Positions 1 through 7,543 of a DNA stretch of 20,928 nt are shown here, piece by piece (positions within the stretch are counted from its first letter, which is position 1; each line of letters starts with the position of its first letter). Under the pieces are notes generated by a model. That model was given only the letters and a program-made list of their open reading frames with translations, did no database searches and was not told the DNA's origin. Position numbers and translations under genes: made by a program. The DNA comes from an uncultured Blautia sp. GTDB taxonomy: Bacteria > Bacillota_A > Clostridia > Lachnospirales > Lachnospiraceae. The DNA lies in NCBI GenBank assembly GCA_905209435.1, contig CAJLTE010000058.1, positions 1 to 20,928 on the forward strand, written 5' to 3'.

Positions 1-1
1 G

Positions 2-55
2 ATCTTCCAGAAGCAGTTCATCGAAGGTATTGCAACATCCGGTGGTAAGCTGTAA
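2..55 (+). CDS. C-terminal end of a sugar ABC transporter permease (partial)
   Basis: Only the last 17 codons are present, in frame from base 2 and ending at the TAA at 53-55. The peptide IFQKQFIEGIATSGGKL resembles the C-terminus of MalG-type (CUT1) inner-membrane permeases, which end in a last transmembrane helix followed by a short Gly-rich tail. Compare the permease ending at 9287, which finishes FLQKYIVGGLVAGAVKD. The gene would supply half of the membrane channel for an oligosaccharide importer, and its position upstream of an alpha-galactosidase suggests galactosides as substrate. The family call rests on a short tail and context only. Confidence 0.6.
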   Translation: MFQKQFIEGIATSGGKL

Positions 56-112
56 GTTAAAAAAAATAAAAAGAAGAATCCAGGAGGTTCGGGACATTTC
101 CCCTGAACTATA

Positions 113-166
113 CAGGCAGAATTTTGTTATACAACTGGAAAGAGAAGAATAACAGAAGGCTGCCTG
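113..166 (+). other. Large intercistronic stem-loop downstream of the permease
   Basis: Arms 113-130 and 149-166 pair at 16 of 18 positions: a 7-bp outer stem (CAGGCAG/CTGCCTG), a two-base mismatch, then a 9-bp inner stem with one G-U pair. The loop is 18 nt. No T-tract follows, so it does not look like an intrinsic terminator. A smaller imperfect hairpin (about 88-108) lies just upstream. The likely role is mRNA processing or 3'-end protection between transporter and enzyme genes; this is inferred. Confidence 0.55.
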
Positions 167-253
167 AAACTGGATATCTGATTGCTGAATCATCTGTAAA
201 GGTGAAAGTCAGGACAAAATCATTAAGATAGAAAAAGGAAGGGGTAATAAAAA

Positions 254-919
254 ATGAAACCAGGAAGTCTTTATGACAGTATATTTGGATTTTTAGGTCA
301 GTTAATTGCATTGAATTTACTATGGATCGTGTGCTCTCTTCCTGTTATTACAGCAGGGGCATCCACCACTGCTTTGTATTATTGTACATTAAAACTCCAC
401 AAGGATGGAGATATCCGGGTATTTCATGATTTTTTTAAAAGCTTTAAGCAGAACTTCAAACAGTCAACTCTGATCTGGATCCTGATGGCAGCAGTTGCAG
501 TATTTCTTTATATGGAGAAAGAATCGTTGGTAACTATGCCTGGTTCCATGCCACAGATTTTCAATTACGTGATTCTGGCGGTATGTATTCCGCTGATTGC
601 CATTGCACTGTACATATTCCCGACAGTTGCAGCATTTGAAAACAAAACAATGACTTTGATCACAAACGCATTTTATTTTGCGGTTAAACATATAGGTTAT
701 GCGATAGCAGTGGCAGTGATCACGATACTGCCAATGACCATGACACTTGTAGATGCAAAACTTTTTCCGGTATATCTGCTGATTTGGCTGATGGTGGGAT
801 TTTCCCTGACAGCCTATGCAGATTCCTGGTTTATGTGGAAACTGTTCAAACCGTATTTCAAAGAGGACGAAGAAGAACATCACTATGTAGATACAGAACC
901 GGATCAGTATGCTTTTTAA
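254..919 (+). CDS. DUF624 / YesL-like integral membrane protein
   Basis: This 221-residue protein has about five hydrophobic segments (roughly residues 12-35, 71-87, 102-127, 140-165 and 171-195). Its N-terminus, with NLLWIVCSLPVITAGASTTA followed by an amphipathic stretch rich in Phe and Lys, is typical of DUF624 proteins such as Bacillus subtilis YesL. These are small membrane proteins repeatedly encoded beside CUT1 sugar transporters and glycosidases; their biochemical role is not established. The C-terminus is acidic and cytoplasmic-looking (EDEEE). The ATG at 254 has a purine-rich ribosome site (GGAAGGGG) about 9 nt upstream. The gene lies between a sugar permease and an alpha-galactosidase 34 bp downstream, so it probably belongs to that operon. 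Family call is firm; function unknown. Confidence 0.85.
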   Translation: MKPGSLYDSIFGFLGQLIALNLLWIVCSLPVITAGASTTALYYCTLKLHKDGDIRVFHDFFKSFKQNFKQSTLIWILMAAVAVFLYMEKESLVTMPGSMPQIFNYVILAVCIPLIAIALYIFPTVAAFENKTMTLITNAFYFAVKHIGYAIAVAVITILPMTMTLVDAKLFPVYLLIWLMVGFSLTAYADSWFMWKLFKPYFKEDEEEHHYVDTEPDQYAF

Positions 920-953
920 CAAAAAAACAACAAAGAAATGAGAGGTACAGAGT

Positions 954-3155
954 ATGGAATGGATTAAGTATCATGAGGCAGAAAAAGTATTTGACCTGAG
1001 AACAGAAAACAGCACCTATCAGATGCAGGTAAGAGAGTATGATACTCTGGTTCATCTGTATTATGGATGCCCGGTAGGGGATTCCCTGATTACGGACAGG
1101 ATTGTATGTGTGGACAGAGGATTCTCCGGAAATCCGTATGAAGCAGGAAAAGACAAAACATTTTCCCTGGATACTCTGCCGCAGGAATATACAGCTTACG
1201 GAAACGGAGATTATCGTATCAATGGTCTGGAAGTAGAGCAGGCAGACGGCAGCGACACTGCAAATCTGAAATTTGAATCCTATGAGATCACAAAAGGAAA
1301 ATACAGCCTGAAAGGTCTCCCTGCAATGTTTGCAAAAGAAGATGAGGTAGAGACATTGGAGATTGTCCTGGCAGACCGTGTCAGCGGACTGAAAGCACAT
1401 CTTCTCTACAGTGTATTCCCACATCTGGATGTGATCACCAGAGCAGTTCGTCTGGAACAGACTGGTGAGACACCTGTTACAGTAAAGAAAGCAATGTCTA
1501 TGGAAATGGATTTTGAATATAGAGAAATGGATGCAGTTCATTTCTATGGTAGACATAACGTAGAACGTCAGATGGAAAGAACACATCTGGGTCATGCAAA
1601 CTGGTCTGTAGGAAGTATTCGCGGCACTTCCAGTCATCATCATAACCCATTTGTAATCCTCTGCGACAGAAACACAGAAGAAACATATGGAAACTGCTAT
1701 GGATATGCACTGGCTTACAGTGGAAACTTTACATTTGAGACAGAGGTAGATCAGGTAGGACATACCCGTGTGGTAATGGGAATCCATCCATATCATTTCG
1801 CATGGACACTGGAAAAAGGTGACACATTTGAAACTCCGGAAGTGATCATGTCATATTCCGCAGAAGGATTTGGAAAACTTTCCCGCATTTATCATGATGC
1901 ATACAGAAACAACCTGATCCGCAGCAAATACGTAGAACAGCCAAGACCAATCCTCGTAAACAACTGGGAAGCTACCTATTTTGATTTTGATGCAGAAAAA
2001 CTGTATCATATTGCAGAAGAAGCCAGGAACATCGGCCTGGATATGTTTGTTCTGGACGATGGATGGTTTGGCAAAAGAGATAATGACTGGTGCGCACTTG
2101 GTGACTGGGAAGTAAATGAAGAGAAGATCAAAGGTGGACTTCCTGCACTTGCAGAGAGAATCCACGGACTTGGACTGAAATTCGGTCTCTGGGTAGAGCC
2201 GGAGATGATTTCCGAGGACAGTGATCTCTACAGAGAACATCCGGACTGGGCATTAAAGATTCCGGGACGTGCTATGAACCGGAGCAGACATCAGCTCAAT
2301 CTGGACATTACCAGAAAAGAAGTCCGTGACCATATCATGAACCAGATTTTCAAAGTTCTGGATGCATGCAAGGCAGACTATGTAAAATGGGATATGAACC
2401 GCAGTGTAGACAACGTATTTTCCGCAGCACTTCCAAAAGAACGCCAGGGAGAGGTTTACCACAGATATGTACTTGCAGTATATGAAATGATGGAAAGCCT
2501 GGTGCAGAGATATCCAAATCTCCTGTTTGAATCCTGTTCAGGCGGCGGCGGAAGATTTGACGCAGGAATGCTCTATTATTCTCCGCAGATCTGGTGCAGT
2601 GACAACACAGATGCCATTGACAGACTGAAGATACAGTACGGTACTTCTTTCGGATATCCGGTAAGCGCGATGGGTGCTCATGTCAGCGTATGCCCGAACC
2701 ATCAGTCCGGCAGGATCACACCATTCGAGACAAGAGGAACGGTTGCATCATCCGGTACATTTGGCTATGAACTGGATCTGATGAAGATGTCCGAAGAAGA
2801 CAAAAAGACAGCCAGAGAGCAGATTCTGAAATACAAAGAAATCGAGCATCTGGTACAGTCCGGAGATTACTATCGTCTGATAAATCCATTTGAAAACAAC
2901 AACCATGTACTCTGGCAGTTCGTATCCAAGGACAAAAAAGAGACAGTTGTATGTGGCGTAAGACTCCACAGCGAAGCTAATCCGTATATCTATCTTTTCT
3001 ATCCTCAGGGACTGGATGCAGATCTGCATTACGAAGACATTGCAACCGGAAAAGTATACACAGGCGCAGCACTGATGAAAGCAGGACTGCCATTACCACT
3101 GACAACAGGCGATTATCAGCCGGTCAGATTTACATTTAAGGCGGTAGAGAAATAA
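954..3155 (+). CDS. Alpha-galactosidase, GH36 family
   Basis: The 733-residue enzyme is predicted to hydrolyse terminal alpha-1,6-galactosyl units of raffinose-family oligosaccharides, melibiose or galactomannan fragments in the cytoplasm; no signal peptide is present. The length matches bacterial tetrameric GH36 enzymes (about 730 residues): an N-terminal beta-supersandwich, a TIM barrel from about residue 330 (NNWEATYFDFD, VLDDGWFGKRD, LWVEPEM) and a C-terminal beta-domain. The retaining catalytic pair is visible: nucleophile D480 in YVKWDMNR and acid/base D550 in CSDNTDAIDR. The spacing matches the pair known for Geobacillus AgaA-type enzymes. The ATG at 954 is preceded by GAGAGG. It is the last gene of its operon; an imperfect palindrome and a terminator follow. 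The gene appears intact. Whether galactinol-type or plant-polymer fragments are preferred cannot be read from sequence. Confidence 0.95.
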   Translation: MEWIKYHEAEKVFDLRTENSTYQMQVREYDTLVHLYYGCPVGDSLITDRIVCVDRGFSGNPYEAGKDKTFSLDTLPQEYTAYGNGDYRINGLEVEQADGSDTANLKFESYEITKGKYSLKGLPAMFAKEDEVETLEIVLADRVSGLKAHLLYSVFPHLDVITRAVRLEQTGETPVTVKKAMSMEMDFEYREMDAVHFYGRHNVERQMERTHLGHANWSVGSIRGTSSHHHNPFVILCDRNTEETYGNCYGYALAYSGNFTFETEVDQVGHTRVVMGIHPYHFAWTLEKGDTFETPEVIMSYSAEGFGKLSRIYHDAYRNNLIRSKYVEQPRPILVNNWEATYFDFDAEKLYHIAEEARNIGLDMFVLDDGWFGKRDNDWCALGDWEVNEEKIKGGLPALAERIHGLGLKFGLWVEPEMISEDSDLYREHPDWALKIPGRAMNRSRHQLNLDITRKEVRDHIMNQIFKVLDACKADYVKWDMNRSVDNVFSAALPKERQGEVYHRYVLAVYEMMESLVQRYPNLLFESCSGGGGRFDAGMLYYSPQIWCSDNTDAIDRLKIQYGTSFGYPVSAMGAHVSVCPNHQSGRITPFETRGTVASSGTFGYELDLMKMSEEDKKTAREQILKYKEIEHLVQSGDYYRLINPFENNNHVLWQFVSKDKKETVVCGVRLHSEANPYIYLFYPQGLDADLHYEDIATGKVYTGAALMKAGLPLPLTTGDYQPVRFTFKAVEK

Positions 3156-3160
3156 TTACC

Positions 3161-3183
3161 GAATCAAATAAGTTATCTGATTC
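3161..3183. promoter_or_regulatory. 23-bp near-perfect palindrome after the alpha-galactosidase gene
   Basis: GAATCAaATAaGTTATcTGATTC pairs at 10 of 11 positions around a central G, starting 5 bp after the GH36 stop. It could be a protein-binding operator or a weak RNA hairpin. No T-tract follows directly. Its right side (3172-3188) resembles a sequence just upstream of the GH127 gene (11534-11550, 14 of 17 identical). Confidence 0.35.
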
Positions 3184-3223
3184 AATTGTAGGTGACTGTT
3201 TGAACATAATAAAAAGATGAAAA

Positions 3224-3274
3224 CCAGTAATTAAGTTTATTAATAGCAGATAAGCTTAGTTACTGGCTTTTTTT
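3224..3274 (+). terminator. Rho-independent terminator after the GH36 gene
   Basis: A 12-bp stem, 3224-3235 (CCAGTAATTAAG) with 3255-3266 (CTTAGTTACTGG), has one G-U pair and a 19-nt loop, and is followed by a C and seven T residues. It ends the operon containing the alpha-galactosidase and insulates the histidine kinase gene downstream. Confidence 0.88.
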
Positions 3275-3402
3275 GTCCTTTGCCATCTATAGATATCAAT
3301 AAATAAATAATCACAAAATTTTATATGATATATCTTTATAAGATGTTGTAGAATGATGTAAAATAGTCGTAGAATTATAAAAAACGAGGCAGGTAAAGAA
3401 AA

Positions 3403-5247
3403 ATGAAAGAGAAAATCAAAAAAATGCCGGGAAGAATCAGAAATTATTTTTGCTCACATATGAGTGCGCAGGTTACAGTAACAGTAGTATTACTTCTGAT
3501 CCTGGCAGGTCTGGTCCTTCAGATTTATGTGAAAAATCAATATTTTAATTATCTGCTCAGGAATACCAGATCAATGGAAGAATCTATGATCGAAACATCG
3601 ACGATTAATATTGATGCAAATCTGAAGGATATCATCAGTGCTGCATGCAATGTAGGAGTTAATGAGACATTAAGAGTTCTGGTAGAAAACACAGAGGCAG
3701 ACGGAATACTTCTGGCAAAAGAAAAACTGACATTGGGCAGCAGAATGGATGATATTGCTCATCAGATTGGAAGTGTTGTATCTATTGCAATTGTATCAGA
3801 TGAAGGTCTGTGGCAGGAGTATGGGGTTTATTGGTACCAGACATCTTCAAAAGGAGTATGGGAAGATGGCAATCTGGATAAACTTCAGGAAATATATGAA
3901 AAGACCATGGCACTTCAGAAAGAGAAAGCAAATGTCAGGTACTATGCAGAGACAGATCCTGCTGTTCACAGTCAGTGGCCGCAGATAAGAATGGTACATA
4001 TTGCAGTTCCGCTGATTGGAAAAACTTACAGTTTTTCTCATGTGAAAAATGTAGCGGTCGTATCTTTCGATATGGGAGATATTCTGGAAAAAAGTGCTTT
4101 TGACAGAGTAGCTGATAAACCTCTTTCGATTGGATATATTGCAGATGAAAATAACAGAATCATTTACCATCCAAATGAAGAGTACGATGGAATGACAGTG
4201 GAAAGTTACAGAAAAACGCTGGACAGTACCGAGAATATCAGCAGATCATTAAAATATTTTGGATGGACAGCATATATTACCACGGATCTTGGAAAAATGC
4301 GTGCACAGGTTAACCAGATGTATACCAGAAGCATTTATGTATATCTGTTTTTGTTGTGTATCTGTGGATTTTTATGGCAGTTTACAATACGAAGAGTATT
4401 AAAACCAATTGATATTATACGGGATTCTATGCGAAATATTAAACTTTCCAAGAATCTTCCGAAGATAGAAGTAAAGGGAACCAATGAGATATGGCAGTTG
4501 GCTGGTTATTATAACGAAATGGCGGAAACTCTGGAACGACAGTACAAGGAAATACGTAGATATTATCGTGAAAAGAATCTTTCTATCCGTCAGAAAAATA
4601 AGGCAGAGAAAGAAGCTCTGGAATCACAGATCAATGCACATTTTCTCTGCAATACACTGACTGCGATCAATTATAATGCGATAGATAATGAAGATTATGA
4701 GGTAGCAGATCTTCTGAAAAAGCTTTCCAATATGCTTTCATATACATTCTCAAGGAAGCTTGTGTCAGTAAGTCTGGGGCAGGAACTGAGATGGGTAGAG
4801 CAGTATCTATATCTGCAGAAGTTCAGGCTTATGGATGTGTTTGACTACGAGATTGAATTTCAGGAAGAATACGGCGAATGGCCATGCTGTAAACTGTTTA
4901 TTCAGCCATTTGTGGAGAATTCTATCCTTCATGGTTTTGAAGGAAGAGAAAGCGGGGGAATGATCCGTATTACGGGTCACATTGATGGATCCAGATTCCG
5001 TCTTTGCATTGAAGATAATGGATGCGGAATGAATGAAGATACAGAGAAGCTGATGCAGCAGATTCTTATGGAAAAACATACATTAGATCTGGCAGGAACC
5101 GGAATTGGAATTCAGAATGTTGTGACGAGACTAAGAATGTATTATGGAGAAGAGCTTTCAGTAGTTTTGGAATCAGAGCCTGAGAAAGGAACTAAATTTA
5201 CTTTCTGGCTTCCTATACCTGAAAACCCGGAGAAAGATATAGAATAA
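3403..5247 (+). CDS. Sensor histidine kinase, YesM-like (His_kinase PF06580 type)
   Basis: This 614-residue membrane kinase probably senses an extracellular sugar-related signal and phosphorylates the response regulator encoded 39 bp downstream. TM1 is about residues 22-43 and TM2 about 311-327, enclosing a roughly 265-residue extracytoplasmic sensor region of Cache type. A HAMP linker follows (RRVLKPIDIIRDSMRNIK). The phospho-acceptor region is ESQINAHFLCNTLTAINYN with H413; the usual family form is NPHFLYN, so the Pro and Tyr neighbours of the histidine are replaced by Ala and Cys. The ATPase domain has the N-box (FVENSILHGFEG, N506), a D-box (IEDNGCGM, D538) and a G-rich GTGIGIQNV. The pairing with an AraC-type regulator and a CUT1 transporter is the standard arrangement for sugar uptake control in Firmicutes. 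The ATG has GAGGCAGG upstream. The ligand is unknown. Confidence 0.93.
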   Translation: MKEKIKKMPGRIRNYFCSHMSAQVTVTVVLLLILAGLVLQIYVKNQYFNYLLRNTRSMEESMIETSTINIDANLKDIISAACNVGVNETLRVLVENTEADGILLAKEKLTLGSRMDDIAHQIGSVVSIAIVSDEGLWQEYGVYWYQTSSKGVWEDGNLDKLQEIYEKTMALQKEKANVRYYAETDPAVHSQWPQIRMVHIAVPLIGKTYSFSHVKNVAVVSFDMGDILEKSAFDRVADKPLSIGYIADENNRIIYHPNEEYDGMTVESYRKTLDSTENISRSLKYFGWTAYITTDLGKMRAQVNQMYTRSIYVYLFLLCICGFLWQFTIRRVLKPIDIIRDSMRNIKLSKNLPKIEVKGTNEIWQLAGYYNEMAETLERQYKEIRRYYREKNLSIRQKNKAEKEALESQINAHFLCNTLTAINYNAIDNEDYEVADLLKKLSNMLSYTFSRKLVSVSLGQELRWVEQYLYLQKFRLMDVFDYEIEFQEEYGEWPCCKLFIQPFVENSILHGFEGRESGGMIRITGHIDGSRFRLCIEDNGCGMNEDTEKLMQQILMEKHTLDLAGTGIGIQNVVTRLRMYYGEELSVVLESEPEKGTKFTFWLPIPENPEKDIE

Positions 5248-5286
5248 ATAGAATGTATAATGGAAGAAACAGAGGAGGGTTATACT

Positions 5287-6036
5287 TTGAGAATTTTAAT
5301 TGCAGAAGATGAGCAGAGAACCAGACAGGGATTAGTAAGGGTTTTGCAGAGCCTGGGGGATGAGTATGAGATTGTGGCACAGGCATCTAATGGAAAAGCA
5401 GCGCTGGAAATGATTCTGGAACAGAAGCCGGATGTGGTTTTTATTGATATCAAGATGCCGTTTATGGACGGGCTTTCAGTAATAGAAGCTGCCAGAGCTC
5501 AGGGAATTAAGGCAGAATTTGTGATTGTAAGTGCATATGCAGACTTTGATTTTGCCAAGCAGTCAATTTCTCTTGGTGTAACAGAGTATCTTCTGAAACC
5601 TCTTACAAGAGATGAGGCAGAAGCAGTACTGAAGAAAATTGAGAATAAGATCAGTGGAAAAAACAGCTATTCCCGCAGAAAATCCCGAAATCTGAGAGAT
5701 AAATATCCGGATGCCCACCCTATGATTCTGCAGGCTCTGGATATCATACAGAGTGGATATGCCGGAAAAATAAGCCAGAAGAAACTGGCAGAAGATCTTG
5801 GGCTGAGCCAGGAATATTTCAGTTATCTTTTTGGAAAAAATATCGGAGAAAATTTCAGCACTTTTCTAAGGGAATATAGAATTGAACAGGCACAGTATAT
5901 GCTGAGGGAAGAAATCTGTGATCAGAGGGATGTTCCTTATCAGGTAGGATTTTCCGATTCTAAATACTTCAAAAAAGTTTTTCGTGAGGTGACAGGAAAG
6001 AGTCCATCTGAATATCTGTCAGAAATAAAACAGTAA
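5287..6036 (+). CDS. Response regulator with AraC-type DNA-binding domain, YesN-like (TTG start)
   Basis: The 249-residue regulator has an N-terminal receiver domain with acidic pocket E7-D8-E9, phospho-acceptor D54 in VFIDIKMPFMDG and K104 in EYLLKPL. A short linker leads to a C-terminal double helix-turn-helix of the AraC/XylS family (about 150-249) ending with VGFSDSKYFKKVFREVTGKS. I chose TTG 5287 as start: AGGAGG lies at 5273-5278, 8 nt upstream, and translation from it gives the canonical receiver start MRILIAEDE. The in-frame ATG at 5260 adds nine residues (MEETEEGYT), has no ribosome site and would place the Shine-Dalgarno inside the gene. It is co-transcribed with the kinase. By family precedent it should activate the transporter operon starting at 6257; a repeated sequence at 6069-6101 is a candidate binding site. 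Confidence 0.93.
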   Translation: MRILIAEDEQRTRQGLVRVLQSLGDEYEIVAQASNGKAALEMILEQKPDVVFIDIKMPFMDGLSVIEAARAQGIKAEFVIVSAYADFDFAKQSISLGVTEYLLKPLTRDEAEAVLKKIENKISGKNSYSRRKSRNLRDKYPDAHPMILQALDIIQSGYAGKISQKKLAEDLGLSQEYFSYLFGKNIGENFSTFLREYRIEQAQYMLREEICDQRDVPYQVGFSDSKYFKKVFREVTGKSPSEYLSEIKQ

Positions 6037-6068
6037 AAATATAAGAAATATATGGAATATATCCTGAA

Positions 6069-6101
6069 AATCTTAAAATATTTCCTTAATCTTAAAATAT
6101 T
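6069..6101. promoter_or_regulatory. 14-bp direct repeat, candidate operator for the AraC-type regulator
   Basis: AATCTTAAAATATT occurs exactly at 6069-6082 and 6088-6101, a 19-bp period close to two helical turns. A degenerate third copy may start at 6129 (AATCTT, then 3 of the remaining 8 positions). The pair is 57-89 bp upstream of the extended -10 of the transporter operon. AraC-family proteins commonly bind direct repeats two turns apart, so it is a plausible activator site. Confidence 0.5.
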
Positions 6102-6157
6102 ATCCGTACAAAATCCCTTTTTCCATAAAATCTTGGGTTATGCGGTGGAAATTTGAA

Positions 6158-6166
6158 TGGTAAAAT
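6158..6166 (+). promoter_or_regulatory. Extended -10 promoter of the SBP/permease/GH31 operon
   Basis: TGGTAAAAT fits the extended -10 form TGnTATAAT with one mismatch. The -35 position at 17-bp spacing (6138-6143, TTATGC) is poor, as expected for an activator-dependent promoter. Initiation near 6173 would give a leader of roughly 85 nt before the ATG at 6257. No terminator separates this site from the regulator gene ending at 6036. Confidence 0.5.
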
Positions 6167-6256
6167 ATATACAACAAAACAACAAAGAGACGACTTAAAA
6201 TTGTGCAACTAACCAAAGTAAAATCCAACTAAGATGGAAAAGAGAGGAAAAAACAC

Positions 6257-7513
6257 ATGAAAAAAACATTATTTGCAGCAACAGTATTGGCGGCTTCGCT
6301 GATGGCAGCATCAACTGTACAGGCAGCTCCGCAGGAAGTTACAATGTGGCATTATTTTGATCAGAAACCAGAGCAGGAAATGCTTGCAGACATGGTTGAA
6401 GAGTACAACTCTTTACAGGATGATATTCATATCAATGCAACATTCGTATCCAGAACAGAGTTAATGAACCAGTACACAGTTGGGGCACTTTCAGGAGAAC
6501 TTCCTGATATCGGACAGGTAGACTCACCTGATATGGCATCTTATGTATCTCTTGGAGTATTCGAAGATATCACAGATGAACTTGAAGCGTGGGGAGAACT
6601 GGATCAGTTTTATGATGGTCCGTTAAGCTCCTGTAAAGACCCGGACGGAAAAGTTTACGGACTTCCACAGAACAGTAACTGTCTTGCACTTGCATGTAAT
6701 ATGGATCTTCTGAAAGCAGCCGGATATGATCATATGCCACAGAGCCTTGATGAGTTTAAGGAAATGGTTGCAGCAACAACAGATGCTTCTAATGATGTAT
6801 ATGGATTTGCAATGTGCGCAGTATCTACAGAAGAAGGAACATTCCAGATTCTTCCATGGATCAGATCCGTACAGAATGGAACAGGGGTAAATGTTGATAA
6901 TATTACTGCTGATTCTGCAGTAAACGGATTACAGACACTTGGAGATTTTGTAGCAAATGGATATATGAGTAAAGAGTGTGTAAACTGGACACAGTCAGAT
7001 GCATGGAATCAGTTCTGCTCAGGAAAAGCTGCATTTGTAGAATGTGGAACATGGCATCTGGCACAGACAGATGCAATCAATGGAGCATTTGAATATGATT
7101 TTACACTGCTCCCAACAGGTGACGAGGGAACCTCTACATCTACAATCGGTGGTGAGAACTTCGGTGTCTGCAAAGGAACAGAAAACAAAGAAGCATGTAC
7201 TAAATTCCTTGAGTGGCTCTGTTCACAGGAAAATGAAGCAAAATGGGCAGCTGTAGGTGGAAAGATTCCTACAAGACAGGATGCGACAGCTGAATACACA
7301 TTTGAGCAGGATGGATTTAAGGTATTTACAGATGAAATGCATTATGCGCAGGCTCGTGGACCGCACGCTGAATGGCCATCTATTTCTGAAGCAGTTTATA
7401 CAGCAACACAGTCTGTGATCGTAGACGGAACATCTGCAAAAGACGCTCTTGAAACAGCAGCAGCTAAAATTAATCCAATCGTAGAAGAAACTCCTCTTCC
7501 TGAAAGCAACTAA
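6257..7513 (+). CDS. Sugar ABC transporter solute-binding protein (SBP family 1)
   Basis: The 418-residue protein would capture the oligosaccharide outside the membrane and deliver it to the two permeases encoded next. It starts with a signal peptide (MKK, a hydrophobic stretch, then ASTVQA before APQEV), and the mature protein begins with the family-typical pattern VTMWHYFDQKPEQEMLADMV. Family features include GELPDIGQVDSPDMA, DGKVYGLPQNSN and a C-terminal AAAKINPIVEE. Unlike most Gram-positive binding proteins there is no lipobox cysteine; the first Cys is past residue 120, and the AxA motif suggests signal peptidase I cleavage or an uncleaved anchor. Ribosome site AGAGAGG at 6241-6247, 9 nt before the ATG. 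The substrate is not readable from sequence; context points to plant oligosaccharides. Confidence 0.93.
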   Translation: MKKTLFAATVLAASLMAASTVQAAPQEVTMWHYFDQKPEQEMLADMVEEYNSLQDDIHINATFVSRTELMNQYTVGALSGELPDIGQVDSPDMASYVSLGVFEDITDELEAWGELDQFYDGPLSSCKDPDGKVYGLPQNSNCLALACNMDLLKAAGYDHMPQSLDEFKEMVAATTDASNDVYGFAMCAVSTEEGTFQILPWIRSVQNGTGVNVDNITADSAVNGLQTLGDFVANGYMSKECVNWTQSDAWNQFCSGKAAFVECGTWHLAQTDAINGAFEYDFTLLPTGDEGTSTSTIGGENFGVCKGTENKEACTKFLEWLCSQENEAKWAAVGGKIPTRQDATAEYTFEQDGFKVFTDEMHYAQARGPHAEWPSISEAVYTATQSVIVDGTSAKDALETAAAKINPIVEETPLPESN

Positions 7514-7543
7514 AACTAACAAACAGGGAAGGATGTGGCTTTA

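Noticed and set aside
858..1796. 312-residue open frame on the minus strand inside the alpha-galactosidase gene
   Set aside because: It is antisense to an intact GH36 gene with all catalytic motifs; its translation is Cys/Phe/Ile-rich low-quality sequence with no domain and no ribosome site.
3336..3375. Sigma-A promoter directly before the histidine kinase gene
   Set aside because: Several AT-rich hexamers (TAAAAT at 3359, TAGAAT at 3370) exist, but none has a -35 better than 3 of 6 at proper spacing; a promoter is likely somewhere in 3275-3402, but I cannot place it.
6111..6140. Terminator between the response regulator and binding-protein genes
   Set aside because: TCCC and GGG around 6114-6137 could pair over only 3-4 bp and no T-tract follows, so read-through from the regulator gene is possible.
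6102..6256. CcpA catabolite-repression (cre) site before the sugar operon
   Set aside because: I looked for a TGnAAnCGnTTnCA-like sequence here and in 56-253 and 11437-11571 and found no acceptable match by eye.
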